Positions 8,021-16,119 of a stretch of DNA of 46,916 nt are shown piece after piece. Location: the NCBI GenBank assembly GCA_900757905.1, contig CAAEPN010000130.1:1-46916 (forward strand), given 5' to 3'. A program made the translations under genes and the position numbers. Origin of the DNA: Clostridia bacterium. Its GTDB lineage: Bacteria; Bacillota; Clostridia; Oscillospirales; CAG-382. The notes under the pieces are model-generated. The model did no database searches. It was not told where the DNA came from and saw only the letters and a program-made list of their open reading frames with translations. The first letter of the stretch is position 1; each line of letters starts with the position of its first letter.

Positions 8021-9223
8021 ATGATAAGTATGCGAAAATTCCGCACACCGGACGCCGTTATCGCCGGCGCAGGCTTTTCCGGCATGACGCTTGCACGCGC
8101 TCTTGCCGAAAAAGGCGTGAAAGTACTCGTTTTGGAAAAACGGAGCCACATCGCCGGCAACGCTTACGACGAAAAGGACGAACAGACCGGTCTTACGGTC
8201 CACCGCTACGGTCCGCACATTTTTCATACGCGCGACAAGGCGGTCTTTAATTTTCTGTCCCGTTTTACCGATTGGAACGGCTATGAGCATAAGGTGCTTG
8301 CCAACATCTACGGGAAATTTATGCCGGTGCCCTTTAATTTGGATTCGCTGTATCTTGCCTTTCCGGAAACGAAAGCCAAGGCTTTGGAACAAAAGCTGTT
8401 GGCACGGTACGGCGAGAATACGAACGTATCCATTTTGGAGCTGTTAAAAACCGACGACAGCGCTCTTCATGAGCTTGGCTCTTATATCTATCGCAACATT
8501 TTTGAAACCTACACGGTCAAGCAATGGGACAAGAAGCCGGAGGATATCGATCCGGCCACCACAGCGCGCGTTCCGATTCGTCTTTCGCGCGACGACCGTT
8601 ATTTCACCGACCCGTATCAGGGCTTGCCGACAGACGGCTATACGCCGCTCTTTCGCCGCATGGCCGACCACGAAAATATTGAGATCCACACAAAAACCGA
8701 CGCGTTAAGCCTTATGCGGCTTTCGGAATCCGACAAAAAGCTGTATTTTGACGGGCAGCCATTTTGCGGCGTATTCGTTTACACGGGTGTGCCGGACGCT
8801 TTGCTTGACCGGCGCTGCGGTGCGCTTCCCTATCGGTCGCTCGATTTTTCGTTTGAAGTACAGAACACCGAATTTTTCCAACCCTGCGGCACAGTCAATT
8901 ATACGGTAGATAAGGACTACACGCGCATTACCGAATTCAAGCACATGACGCTTGAAAAATCACCGCGAACCGTAATTTTGAAGGAATACTCCAAAAACTG
9001 CGATTTTGCGCGCGGCGATATTCCCTACTACCCGATTCTTTCGCCGGAAAGTACGGCATTGTTTGAAAAATATACTGCCGCACTTGCTGCATATAAAAAT
9101 CTGTACCTTATCGGACGGCTTGCCGAATACCGCTATTACAACATGGACGCGGCGGTTTCGCGCGCGCTTGCGGCGGCCGACGAGATTCTTGCCGCGCATT
9201 TTGCCTGCGGCGCTTCGGTTTGA
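8021..9223 (+). CDS. glf: UDP-galactopyranose mutase
   Basis: 400 aa. FAD enzyme interconverting UDP-galactopyranose and UDP-galactofuranose, the donor for Galf-containing surface glycans. N-terminal Rossmann FAD site VIAGAGFSGMTLARALAEKG; family segments HRYGPHIFHTRDKAVFNFLSRF, then FNLDSLYLAF, the GLF signature IYRNIFETYTVKQW, and DRYFTDPYQGLPTDGYTPLF. The C-terminal NLYLIGRLAEYRYYNMDAAV is the conserved FAD-proximal end. AGAGGTG lies 8 nt before the ATG. The next gene is a GT2 transferase, the natural user of UDP-Galf. Confidence 0.97.
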   Translation: MISMRKFRTPDAVIAGAGFSGMTLARALAEKGVKVLVLEKRSHIAGNAYDEKDEQTGLTVHRYGPHIFHTRDKAVFNFLSRFTDWNGYEHKVLANIYGKFMPVPFNLDSLYLAFPETKAKALEQKLLARYGENTNVSILELLKTDDSALHELGSYIYRNIFETYTVKQWDKKPEDIDPATTARVPIRLSRDDRYFTDPYQGLPTDGYTPLFRRMADHENIEIHTKTDALSLMRLSESDKKLYFDGQPFCGVFVYTGVPDALLDRRCGALPYRSLDFSFEVQNTEFFQPCGTVNYTVDKDYTRITEFKHMTLEKSPRTVILKEYSKNCDFARGDIPYYPILSPESTALFEKYTAALAAYKNLYLIGRLAEYRYYNMDAAVSRALAAADEILAAHFACGASV

Positions 9224-9261
9224 CCTTAATGAACTGACATTCAAGAAAGGGATTGATTTTT

Positions 9262-10284
9262 TTGCCGAACGGACAAAAAATAATAACCTTTGCCATTCCC
9301 TGCTACAACTCGGCAGACTATATGGATAAATGCGTGGAATCGCTGCTTCATGCCGGCGACGACACGGAAATCATTTTGATTGACGACGGCTCGACCGACC
9401 GCACGCCGGAAATTGCCGACGCTTACGCCGAAAAATATCCCGAAAAGATCCGCGTGATTCATCAGGAAAACGGCGGTCACGGCGAGGGCGTCAACCAAGG
9501 ACTTCGACACGCGTCGGGTCTGTTCTACAAGGTAGTCGATTCGGACGACCGGTTAGACCCGGCAGCGCTTGAAAAGCTGCTCTGCCGCATGCGTGAGCAT
9601 ATCGCCGAAAACAAGATGGTGGATATGTATGTCTGCAACTATGTTTACGACCATTGGGACGGTTCGGAACGCAAGGTCATGCGCTACAACAACGTGTTTC
9701 CCGAAGAAAAGATTGTCACATGGGACGATACGCGCCGCTTTTTAGTCACTCAATATCTCATGATGCATTCGGTCATCTACCGGACGGAATTCTTGCGCGG
9801 CTGCGGCATTACGCTGCCCAAGCACACGTTTTATGTAGACAATTTATATATGTATCAGCCGTTTCCGTATGTGAAGAGCCTATACTATATGAATCTCGAC
9901 TTATATCTGTACTTTATCGGGCGTGCCGACCAATCGGTCACCGAGCAGAATGTCATCAAGCGCATTGACCAACAGCTTCGCGTGACGCGCCTTATGCTCG
10001 ACTGTCACGATCTGAACAAGGTGGAAAAGCAAAGCAAGCGCTTATATTCGTACATGATTCACGAAATGGCGCTTATGGTATGCATTTCCTCGATTTTTCT
10101 ATACAAATCGGGTACAGAAGAAAATTTCCAAAAAGCAAAAGACCTTTGGGCGTACATAAAAGCGAAAGACATACGCACCTACCGGAAATTACGCTACACC
10201 ACCATGTGCGCGCTCATGCTCCTTGGACGGCACTTTTCAGTAACAGTCTACTCGGTCGCACGGAAAGTGTTTCGTTTTAATTAG
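9262..10284 (+). CDS. family 2 glycosyltransferase
   Basis: 340 aa from TTG at 9262, which has AAGAAAGGGA about 10 nt upstream; TTG at 9253 is in frame but too close to that site. GT-A fold: ITFAIPCYNSADYMDKCVES, the nucleotide-binding IDDGSTDRTPEIAD, and the DxD-type VVDSDDRLDPAAL at about residues 95-105. No membrane segments except perhaps near the C-terminus (YTTMCALMLLGRHFSVTVYS). Directly after glf, so it may transfer Galf or build the same polysaccharide; acceptor unknown. A terminator follows. Confidence 0.92.
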   Translation: MPNGQKIITFAIPCYNSADYMDKCVESLLHAGDDTEIILIDDGSTDRTPEIADAYAEKYPEKIRVIHQENGGHGEGVNQGLRHASGLFYKVVDSDDRLDPAALEKLLCRMREHIAENKMVDMYVCNYVYDHWDGSERKVMRYNNVFPEEKIVTWDDTRRFLVTQYLMMHSVIYRTEFLRGCGITLPKHTFYVDNLYMYQPFPYVKSLYYMNLDLYLYFIGRADQSVTEQNVIKRIDQQLRVTRLMLDCHDLNKVEKQSKRLYSYMIHEMALMVCISSIFLYKSGTEENFQKAKDLWAYIKAKDIRTYRKLRYTTMCALMLLGRHFSVTVYSVARKVFRFN

Positions 10285-10292
10285 TGTTTTTG

Positions 10293-10325
10293 CGGTGTGA
10301 AGAAAGCTGTCTTCACACCGTTTTT
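10293..10325 (+). terminator. terminator of the glf-glycosyltransferase operon
   Basis: 11-bp stem CGGTGTGAAGA/TCTTCACACCG, loop AAGCTG, then TTTTT. Confidence 0.92.
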
Positions 10326-10336
10326 GCAGTCTATGC

Positions 10337-10365
10337 TTGACAATATTTTGAAATTTGTGTATAAT
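10337..10365 (+). promoter_or_regulatory. promoter of SLC13/ArsB-type permease
   Basis: Consensus TTGACA (10337-10342), 17-bp spacer, consensus TATAAT (10360-10365). It lies 12 bp after the preceding terminator and 43 bp before the permease ATG. Confidence 0.93.
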
Positions 10366-10408
10366 AGCTCACACATGAATACTGATACCGACAAGAAGGA
10401 TTCGTCTT

Positions 10409-11551
10409 ATGTTCAAACGCACTCCGGCAAAAAAATCGCTTGCAGAGCTCACCTTATTTTTCCGAAAAAACACCGTTATGGTCATCGCGCTTCTTGCGGC
10501 GCTTATCACCATGTTTATCGTGCCGCCGGATAAAACGTATGCGTCCTACTTCGATTACAAAACGCTTGCCTGTCTGTTTTGTGTGCTTGCAACGGTATGT
10601 GCATTAAAGAATATCCGTTTTTTCTATCTGCTTGCGCGCAAGATCGTCCGTTTGGCCGGGAATGCAAGGGCGGGTGTGTTGGCGCTTGTCTATATCACCT
10701 TTATCGGGTCTATGCTCATTGCAAACGATATGGCTTTACTTACGTTTTTGCCGCTTGGCTACTACACGCTAAGCACCTGCGGCAAACAAAAATACATGGC
10801 GTTCACCTTTATTATGCAAAACATTGCCGCCAATCTCGGCGGAATGCTGACCCCGTTCGGAAATCCGCAGAATCTGTATCTTTACACGAAATTTGACATA
10901 CCAAACCTCGAATTTCTTCGTATCATGGCGCCGCCGTTTACGTTCTCGGTTTTGCTGATAACGCTGTGCTGCATTCTTTTTGTCAAGCCGGAAAAGCTTG
11001 AATGGGAGGAAGAGAGCGTCCTGTTAAGCGCACCGCGAACCGTGTTGTACCTTGCGCTTTTTGCACTGTCAATTGCCATCGTATTTCGCGGAATTCCCTA
11101 TCTCATCGGACTTATCTTAATTCCTGCCGTACTTTTCCTTGCCGACCGCAAGGCACTTAAAATGGTAGACTACCCCTTGCTTTTAACCTTTGTATTCTTC
11201 TTTATTTTTGCAGGAAATATGGCGCGTATTGAGGCTGTCCGAGCATTCTTTTCTTGGTTTTTAAACAAAAATACGCTGATTTTCAGTGCGCTTTCCTGTC
11301 AGTGTATCAGCAATGTTCCGTCGGCAATTCTGCTTTCTCAGTTTACCGAAAACTATGCCGATCTTCTTGTGGGCGTCAACATCGGCGGTGTAGGAACACT
11401 GATCGCGTCGCTGGCCAGCCTTATCACGTTTCGGGAATATGTGGCGCACAATCCGCATAAGGCCGGAAAATACGTCGCCGAATTTTCCGTTTTTAACTTT
11501 ACTTTTTTGTTCCTTTTAATCGGATTTATGCTGCTTTTGAAAATCGGATAA
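10409..11551 (+). CDS. SLC13 / ArsB-NhaD superfamily anion permease
   Basis: 380 aa, about 10-11 membrane segments. The ion-transporter superfamily signature is in AFTFIMQNIAANLGGMLTPF followed by GNPQNLYLY (about residues 130-160), with a second half-signature SCQCISNVPSAILLSQF (about 290-310). Members move dicarboxylates, sulfate, arsenite or act as Na+/H+ antiporters. No adjacent enzyme gene hints at the substrate. AAGAAGGA precedes the ATG. Single-gene unit between a strong promoter and a bidirectional terminator. Superfamily is firm; substrate is unknown. Confidence 0.88.
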   Translation: MFKRTPAKKSLAELTLFFRKNTVMVIALLAALITMFIVPPDKTYASYFDYKTLACLFCVLATVCALKNIRFFYLLARKIVRLAGNARAGVLALVYITFIGSMLIANDMALLTFLPLGYYTLSTCGKQKYMAFTFIMQNIAANLGGMLTPFGNPQNLYLYTKFDIPNLEFLRIMAPPFTFSVLLITLCCILFVKPEKLEWEEESVLLSAPRTVLYLALFALSIAIVFRGIPYLIGLILIPAVLFLADRKALKMVDYPLLLTFVFFFIFAGNMARIEAVRAFFSWFLNKNTLIFSALSCQCISNVPSAILLSQFTENYADLLVGVNIGGVGTLIASLASLITFREYVAHNPHKAGKYVAEFSVFNFTFLFLLIGFMLLLKIG

Positions 11552-11557
11552 GCTCTA

Positions 11558-11593
11558 AAAAGCGCTGTGTCTTTTTTAAGACACAGCGCTTTT
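11558..11593. terminator. bidirectional terminator between permease and MurE-NAGK genes
   Basis: Perfect 16-bp stem starting AAAAGCGCTGTGTCTT with a 4-nt T loop and ending in TTTT. The A/T-rich ends serve both strands, closing the rightward permease and the leftward cell-wall operon. Confidence 0.9.
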
Positions 11594-11607
11594 GTACAGT
11601 AAAATAA

Positions 11608-13974
11608 CTAACCTTTAGCCGAAATGGTCGTACCGATCTTTCCTTTTGTAATAAAATAGGAGATCAGATTATAGCGCACGCTTCCGTTGACGATAGCCAC
11701 TTCGGAAACGCCGTTTTGCACAGAGTTAATGCAGTTTCTTAGTTTCGGCATCATGCCGCCGTCGATAAAGCCGTTTTCGATAAGATCCTTTGCCTTATCC
11801 ACCGAAAGCGTGTTGACAAGCGTATCGGCATTGTTGACGTCGAGCAAGATTCCGTCCACGTCGGTCAAAAACATGAGCGTATCGGCGTTAAGCGCTTCGG
11901 CAACGGCAAATGCCGCGTCATCGGCGTTGACATTGAGCGTTTCGCCCTTATCCGATGAAGAAACGGGCGAAACCACCGGCAGAAAGCCGTTTTCCAATAA
12001 CAGCTCCAATATCTTCGGTTCGACCTTGTCTACTTTTCCGACATAGCCGATATCGCCCTCCGGAATGGTCTTGCGCACGGCCGTAATAAGATTTCCGTCC
12101 TTGCCGGAAAGACCGCAGGCATTCAGATTTTCATCTTTGAGTCCCTGCACAATGGCCTTATTGACCTTGCCGGAAAGTATTTCCTCGACAATGCCGATAG
12201 CGTCTTTTCCGGTTACGCGATAGCCGCCCTTGAATTCCGGCACAATGCCGTTTTTCTTCAAGGCCGCCGAAATGGCTTTGCCGCCGCCATGCACAAGCAC
12301 GACCTTTGCGCCCACCATTTTGAGCATTTCGATATCTTCGTAGAGATTTTTTAACGCACTTTCGCTTTCCATAATGCTGCCGCCAAGCTTGATGAGAACC
12401 GTCTTGCCAAACAGCTTGCGGAAAGCCGGAAGTACGCTTTGGAAGCCGCTGATCTTTTCCGACGCGTCGATCTTGTGCTCCACGTCGTACTCTTTTAAGT
12501 ATTTTTTCGTATATTCCACATCGGTTTCGCAGGGCACATATTTTGTACCGCGCTTTTGTCTGGTTTCGTTGCCTTTGCCGGTCACAAGAACAACCGTTTC
12601 ACGTCCGGCCGACAAAATCGCCTTGCGGATGGCCTCGCCTCTGTCCGGTTCGATCTCATAGGCGCAGCCTTGGGAAGCCACATGCTCGGCAATCTGCTTG
12701 CATATCTGCATAAGCGGCTCTTCGCCGGGATCTTCCTCAGTGATGTAGACATAGTCGGAATATTTTCCGGCAAGCTCGCCAAGATCCTTTCTTCGCTGAA
12801 ACGCCTTGCCGCCCGGACAGCCGAACACCGTGACAATGCGTCTGCCGGGAAATTCCTTGGTTACCGAATCGTATAAGCACTCAAAGCTGAGCTTGTTGTG
12901 GGCGTAATCGACAATCGTCACAATTTTATTGTCGCTGTTGGTATAGCTTTCCATGCGTCCGGAGGAACGCGCTTTCATAAGTCCCACATACACAAAGTGC
13001 TTCGGAATGCCGAGTAACAGACACACGCTGATTGCGGCAAGCGCGTTCTGTACGTTGAAAAGGCCGGGAATGGTGAGCGTAAACTCTTCGGAATACTCCG
13101 GCGTGCGGACATGAAAGACCGTATCGTTGCCGGATTTTCGGATATTGTAGGCGTATACATCGGCTTTTTCATCGGTTGTCGAGAAGGTTATCACCTTTTC
13201 GCAGACACTCGCCGCTTGAAGCACCTCGTCACGGCGCAGCGTATCAAGGCTCACACAAGCGCGCTTGCAATGGGAGAACAGCTTCATTTTCGAAGCAAAA
13301 TAGTCGTCAAAATCCGGATGCTCCACCGCGCTGATGTGATCCTCGCCGATGTTTAAGTACACGCCGATATCAAAGCCGACGCCATACACGCGGTCATATT
13401 TGAGCGCTTGGGAGGATACCTCCATAACAAGATACGGAATTTTCGCGTTTACGGCATTGGAAAAGTGTTTATACAGCTCTCCTGCTTCGGGCGTTGTAAG
13501 GTGCGACTCAAATTTTTCCGTGCCGTCATAGGTATCAATAGAAGAAATATAGGCGCAGGACGGCTTTTTCTCACTTTTCAGATATTCGTCAAGTATGTAT
13601 TTGATAAAATAAGTCGTGGTGGATTTTCCCTTTGTGCCGGTAATACCGATAAGGTCGATGTTCTTCCACACGCTGTCGTAAAAATAGTCGAATACGACCG
13701 CCATAGCGCGGCGAATATCGCTTACCAGAATACAGTCTGCGTCTACGGCATATTCGGTTTCCGAAAGGTAGCAAAACGCGCCGTGTGAGAGCGCTTCGCT
13801 TAAGTATTCCTCTTTAAAGTGAGCGCCTTTGCAGATAAAAAGCGTATTTTTTCCGGCTTCCTTGGAATTGTAGGTAACATTTTCCACGGCGGCGGACGGT
13901 TCCGCAAGATTCAGCTTTTCAATAAGACTGTTTTTACAAAGAAGCGTTACATAGTCGTTTAACGTATGTTTCAT
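11608..13974 (-). CDS. fusion of MurE-type Mur ligase and N-acetylglutamate kinase
   Basis: 788 aa, one continuous frame. Residues ~1-500 are a full MurE-type ligase: N-terminal UMP-binding domain (VTYNSKEAGKNTLFICKGAH), ATP loop GITGTKGKSTT at 110-120, TTPEAGELYKHF, EVSSQAL (usually EVSSHAL), the carbamylated-Lys region YFASKMKLF, and C-terminal VDYAHNKLSFE. At about residue 413 the DNPR motif of diaminopimelate-adding enzymes reads EDPG, so the usual DAP-binding Arg is missing. Residues ~523-788 are a complete acetylglutamate kinase (ArgB): LIKLGGSIM, LVHGGGKAIS, FKGGYRVTG, GLSGKDGNLI, NVNADDAAFAVAEAL, FIDGGMMPKL. Last gene of an operon after a D-Asp-ligase-like enzyme and an aspartate racemase. 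GGAG lies about 10 nt before the ATG. Confidence 0.92.
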   Translation of the reverse strand: MKHTLNDYVTLLCKNSLIEKLNLAEPSAAVENVTYNSKEAGKNTLFICKGAHFKEEYLSEALSHGAFCYLSETEYAVDADCILVSDIRRAMAVVFDYFYDSVWKNIDLIGITGTKGKSTTTYFIKYILDEYLKSEKKPSCAYISSIDTYDGTEKFESHLTTPEAGELYKHFSNAVNAKIPYLVMEVSSQALKYDRVYGVGFDIGVYLNIGEDHISAVEHPDFDDYFASKMKLFSHCKRACVSLDTLRRDEVLQAASVCEKVITFSTTDEKADVYAYNIRKSGNDTVFHVRTPEYSEEFTLTIPGLFNVQNALAAISVCLLLGIPKHFVYVGLMKARSSGRMESYTNSDNKIVTIVDYAHNKLSFECLYDSVTKEFPGRRIVTVFGCPGGKAFQRRKDLGELAGKYSDYVYITEEDPGEEPLMQICKQIAEHVASQGCAYEIEPDRGEAIRKAILSAGRETVVLVTGKGNETRQKRGTKYVPCETDVEYTKKYLKEYDVEHKIDASEKISGFQSVLPAFRKLFGKTVLIKLGGSIMESESALKNLYEDIEMLKMVGAKVVLVHGGGKAISAALKKNGIVPEFKGGYRVTGKDAIGIVEEILSGKVNKAIVQGLKDENLNACGLSGKDGNLITAVRKTIPEGDIGYVGKVDKVEPKILELLLENGFLPVVSPVSSSDKGETLNVNADDAAFAVAEALNADTLMFLTDVDGILLDVNNADTLVNTLSVDKAKDLIENGFIDGGMMPKLRNCINSVQNGVSEVAIVNGSVRYNLISYFITKGKIGTTISAKG

Positions 13975-13992
13975 GATTCAAAACTCCGGTTT

Positions 13993-14712
13993 TTATTTTT
14001 GGAAATCGAATTCCGGCTTGAGTTTGCCGCCGCAAAGGCGAATGCATTTTTCGCAGAGCACATCGAGCGCGTCGAGATAAAAGCGGTCGAGCGCATGGTA
14101 GTTTTTAAAGCAGGACAGCTCGGTACACGCAAGAATTGCCGCTTCGCAGCCGTTTTTCTTCAAATACGTATCGATCTCGCCGAAATCGTCAATACTGCCC
14201 TTTTCGCCGGCCTTTATCTGGTCATAGATGATCTTCATAACCAATTTTTGCGTTCTTTCGTCCGGCGTCACACATTCAAGGCCGAGCTTTTCGCACTCTA
14301 TTTTATAGATTCCGGCATAGACTGTTCCGTCGGTGGCAAGAAGTCCCACTTTCTTTACAGAGGTATCCCTCTCCCGCACACGTTTTACCGCTTCGCGCAC
14401 CATGTGGATAATGGGAATGCTCACCTGCGCCTGCAATTCGTCGTAAAAATAGTGCGAAGTGTTGCAGGGAACGGCGATATAGTCCGCGCCGCAGCGTTCA
14501 AGCAGTTTTGCGTCCTCCGCAAGCAGTGAAAAGACCTTTTCGGTCTTTCCGGAGCGGATCGCCGCGGTGCGGTCAGGCATGGCGGCATGACTTAGGATGA
14601 TCATATCGATATGCTCTTGGTCACACCGTGCGTCGGTCATGGAAATGATCTTCTGATACATAAGTTCGGTTGCCTGCGGTCCCATGCCGCCGATAACGCC
14701 GAGTTTTCCCAA
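13993..14712 (-). CDS. aspartate/glutamate racemase family protein, probable aspartate racemase
   Basis: 239 aa from TTG at 14712, which has AAGGAG 8 nt upstream; GTG at 14721 fuses with that site and is less likely. Cofactor-independent racemase: LGVIGGMGPQAT at the start and both catalytic Cys, in AVPCNTSHYF (Cys83) and ILACTELS (Cys196), one per half domain. GGMGPQAT is the aspartate-racemase (RacD) type rather than the MurI type. Supplies D-Asp from L-Asp. It lies 12 bp after the D-Asp-ligase-like gene and 18 bp before MurE-NAGK, an order that recalls the racemase/ligase pair of enterococci. Confidence 0.9.
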   Translation of the reverse strand: MGKLGVIGGMGPQATELMYQKIISMTDARCDQEHIDMIILSHAAMPDRTAAIRSGKTEKVFSLLAEDAKLLERCGADYIAVPCNTSHYFYDELQAQVSIPIIHMVREAVKRVRERDTSVKKVGLLATDGTVYAGIYKIECEKLGLECVTPDERTQKLVMKIIYDQIKAGEKGSIDDFGEIDTYLKKNGCEAAILACTELSCFKNYHALDRFYLDALDVLCEKCIRLCGGKLKPEFDFQK

Positions 14713-14724
14713 TGCGCACACTCC

Positions 14725-15933
14725 TTATCTTCCCAAATACTTCTTGAACTTTACAAAATGGCCGAGCTGTGAGCGGATAAGCCGGAAAATGCGTTCCGGA
14801 TTATTGTCGCCCTTCATCCAAAGCGGATTGACATACTTGCCTTCCTTAATTAAGCGCTGCATACGCGCCTTGTAGGCCGGAGCATATTTGAAAGCAATCT
14901 CCTTGGGAACGACCATCCAAAGGTATTCGTTCTGCGCAATATCCTCCGGAATTTCATTTCCGTACACGTAATCCTCGACAAACAGCTTTGCCACGTTATG
15001 CCCCGAACCGGTCACATAGAAATTGCTTCTTCCCTGACGGGTATTGATCTCAAACGCACGGTATCTTCCGTCGCGCTTGTCAAGCTTGATATCGAAATTG
15101 GAAAAGCCGGTAAAATGGATGCTTTCGAGAAGCGTTTTGAACTTTTCCATAAGGTCTTTTTCATATTCGGTAATAATGACCGCGTGATTGCCGATTCCAT
15201 ACGGCGTATGCTCCTCCAAAAGAACATGTCCGAGGCACATCATCTTAACCTTGCCGTTACGGTCGGAATAGCTGGTAAGCACGCGCATATACGTGTCGTC
15301 ACCCGGCAGATAGTCTTGGATGATCATATGATCGCTGTAACCGGCTTCATAGACCTTTTTCACGGTCTCGGCAAGCTCAGCGCGCGTTTTTAATTTAAAG
15401 ACCTTCTTCTGGCCGTCAAATTTGTGCTTATAATATTCCACCTGATTGGCCGGCTTTAAAATATACGGCGAATCGAACGGGACTTCGAGATTCGTATAGT
15501 TTTCTGCCGTGCAGATATAGGTTTTGGGATAATCGATGCCGTGCTCCTTGCAAAGCTCATAGAATTTTTCCTTATCCATGAGATTTTCAAGAAAATCATA
15601 ATCGGCATACGGGCAAATGACGTTGGGTGGGAATTTGTCCCTATTCACGGCAAGGCACTTGACATAGTTGTCGCCGCAGCCGATAGCAAGAATCTTTTTA
15701 TCGGCATGCTCTGCGGCATACTTGCCAAGGACATCCAACAGCACTTCAGGCGTGTCCAAATTCTTTATTTCCGTAAAATCGACAAGCTTGCTCTTGTAGC
15801 AGGTGCCCATGAGCGCCTTGCCGAAAACGCGCGATTTCATCTTATATTCTTCATAAAATGCGCGTGCGACGCTGTATACGTTGATATCGTTTCCGAATAA
15901 AACCGGAATAAAATCCTTTTGCGTAAATTCCAT
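14725..15933 (-). CDS. ATP-grasp carboxylate-amine ligase, D-aspartate ligase-like
   Basis: 402 aa, cytoplasmic. N-terminal preATP-grasp domain begins FIPVLFGNDINVYSVARAF, close to the start I recall for the enterococcal D-Asp ligase (FIPVLLGSDxNVYGMARSF type). ATP-grasp core: SPYILKPANQVEYYKHKF, then MIIQDYLPGDDTYMRV, and the Mg/ATP-binding FSNFDIKLDKRD...FEINTRQGRSNFY. D-Asp ligases activate the beta-carboxyl of D-Asp and join it to the side-chain amine of the peptidoglycan diamino acid. The following racemase makes D-Asp, which supports that substrate. AAAGGCGG precedes the ATG. Exact acceptor unproven. Confidence 0.85.
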   Translation of the reverse strand: MEFTQKDFIPVLFGNDINVYSVARAFYEEYKMKSRVFGKALMGTCYKSKLVDFTEIKNLDTPEVLLDVLGKYAAEHADKKILAIGCGDNYVKCLAVNRDKFPPNVICPYADYDFLENLMDKEKFYELCKEHGIDYPKTYICTAENYTNLEVPFDSPYILKPANQVEYYKHKFDGQKKVFKLKTRAELAETVKKVYEAGYSDHMIIQDYLPGDDTYMRVLTSYSDRNGKVKMMCLGHVLLEEHTPYGIGNHAVIITEYEKDLMEKFKTLLESIHFTGFSNFDIKLDKRDGRYRAFEINTRQGRSNFYVTGSGHNVAKLFVEDYVYGNEIPEDIAQNEYLWMVVPKEIAFKYAPAYKARMQRLIKEGKYVNPLWMKGDNNPERIFRLIRSQLGHFVKFKKYLGR

Positions 15934-16002
15934 GACGGAAAACCGCCTTTCTTTTTTAACTTAAAAATACGCCTTGCAGCTTACCCTGTTCATGATAAGA
16001 TT

Positions 16003-16031
16003 ATTATAGTCTTTTGAAAGCAAAAATGCAA
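16003..16031 (-). promoter_or_regulatory. promoter of D-Asp ligase-racemase-MurE/NAGK operon
   Basis: On the minus strand TTGCAT (16031-16026), a 17-bp spacer, then consensus TATAAT (16008-16003). It lies after the alr terminator, so the cell-wall cassette is transcribed separately from alr. Confidence 0.88.
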
Positions 16032-16066
16032 GCGTATGCCCAATTGGTAACACATAATTAACAAAA

Positions 16067-16103
16067 GGCGCTGTGAAGAAGCACAATGCTTTTCCACAGC
16101 GCC
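16067..16103 (-). terminator. terminator after alr
   Basis: Outer stem GGCGCTGTG/CACAGCGCC plus an inner GAAGCA/TGCTTTTC stem. On the minus strand it is followed by TTTTGTT. Confidence 0.8.
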
Positions 16104-16119
16104 CAAAGACTCTTAAGTT

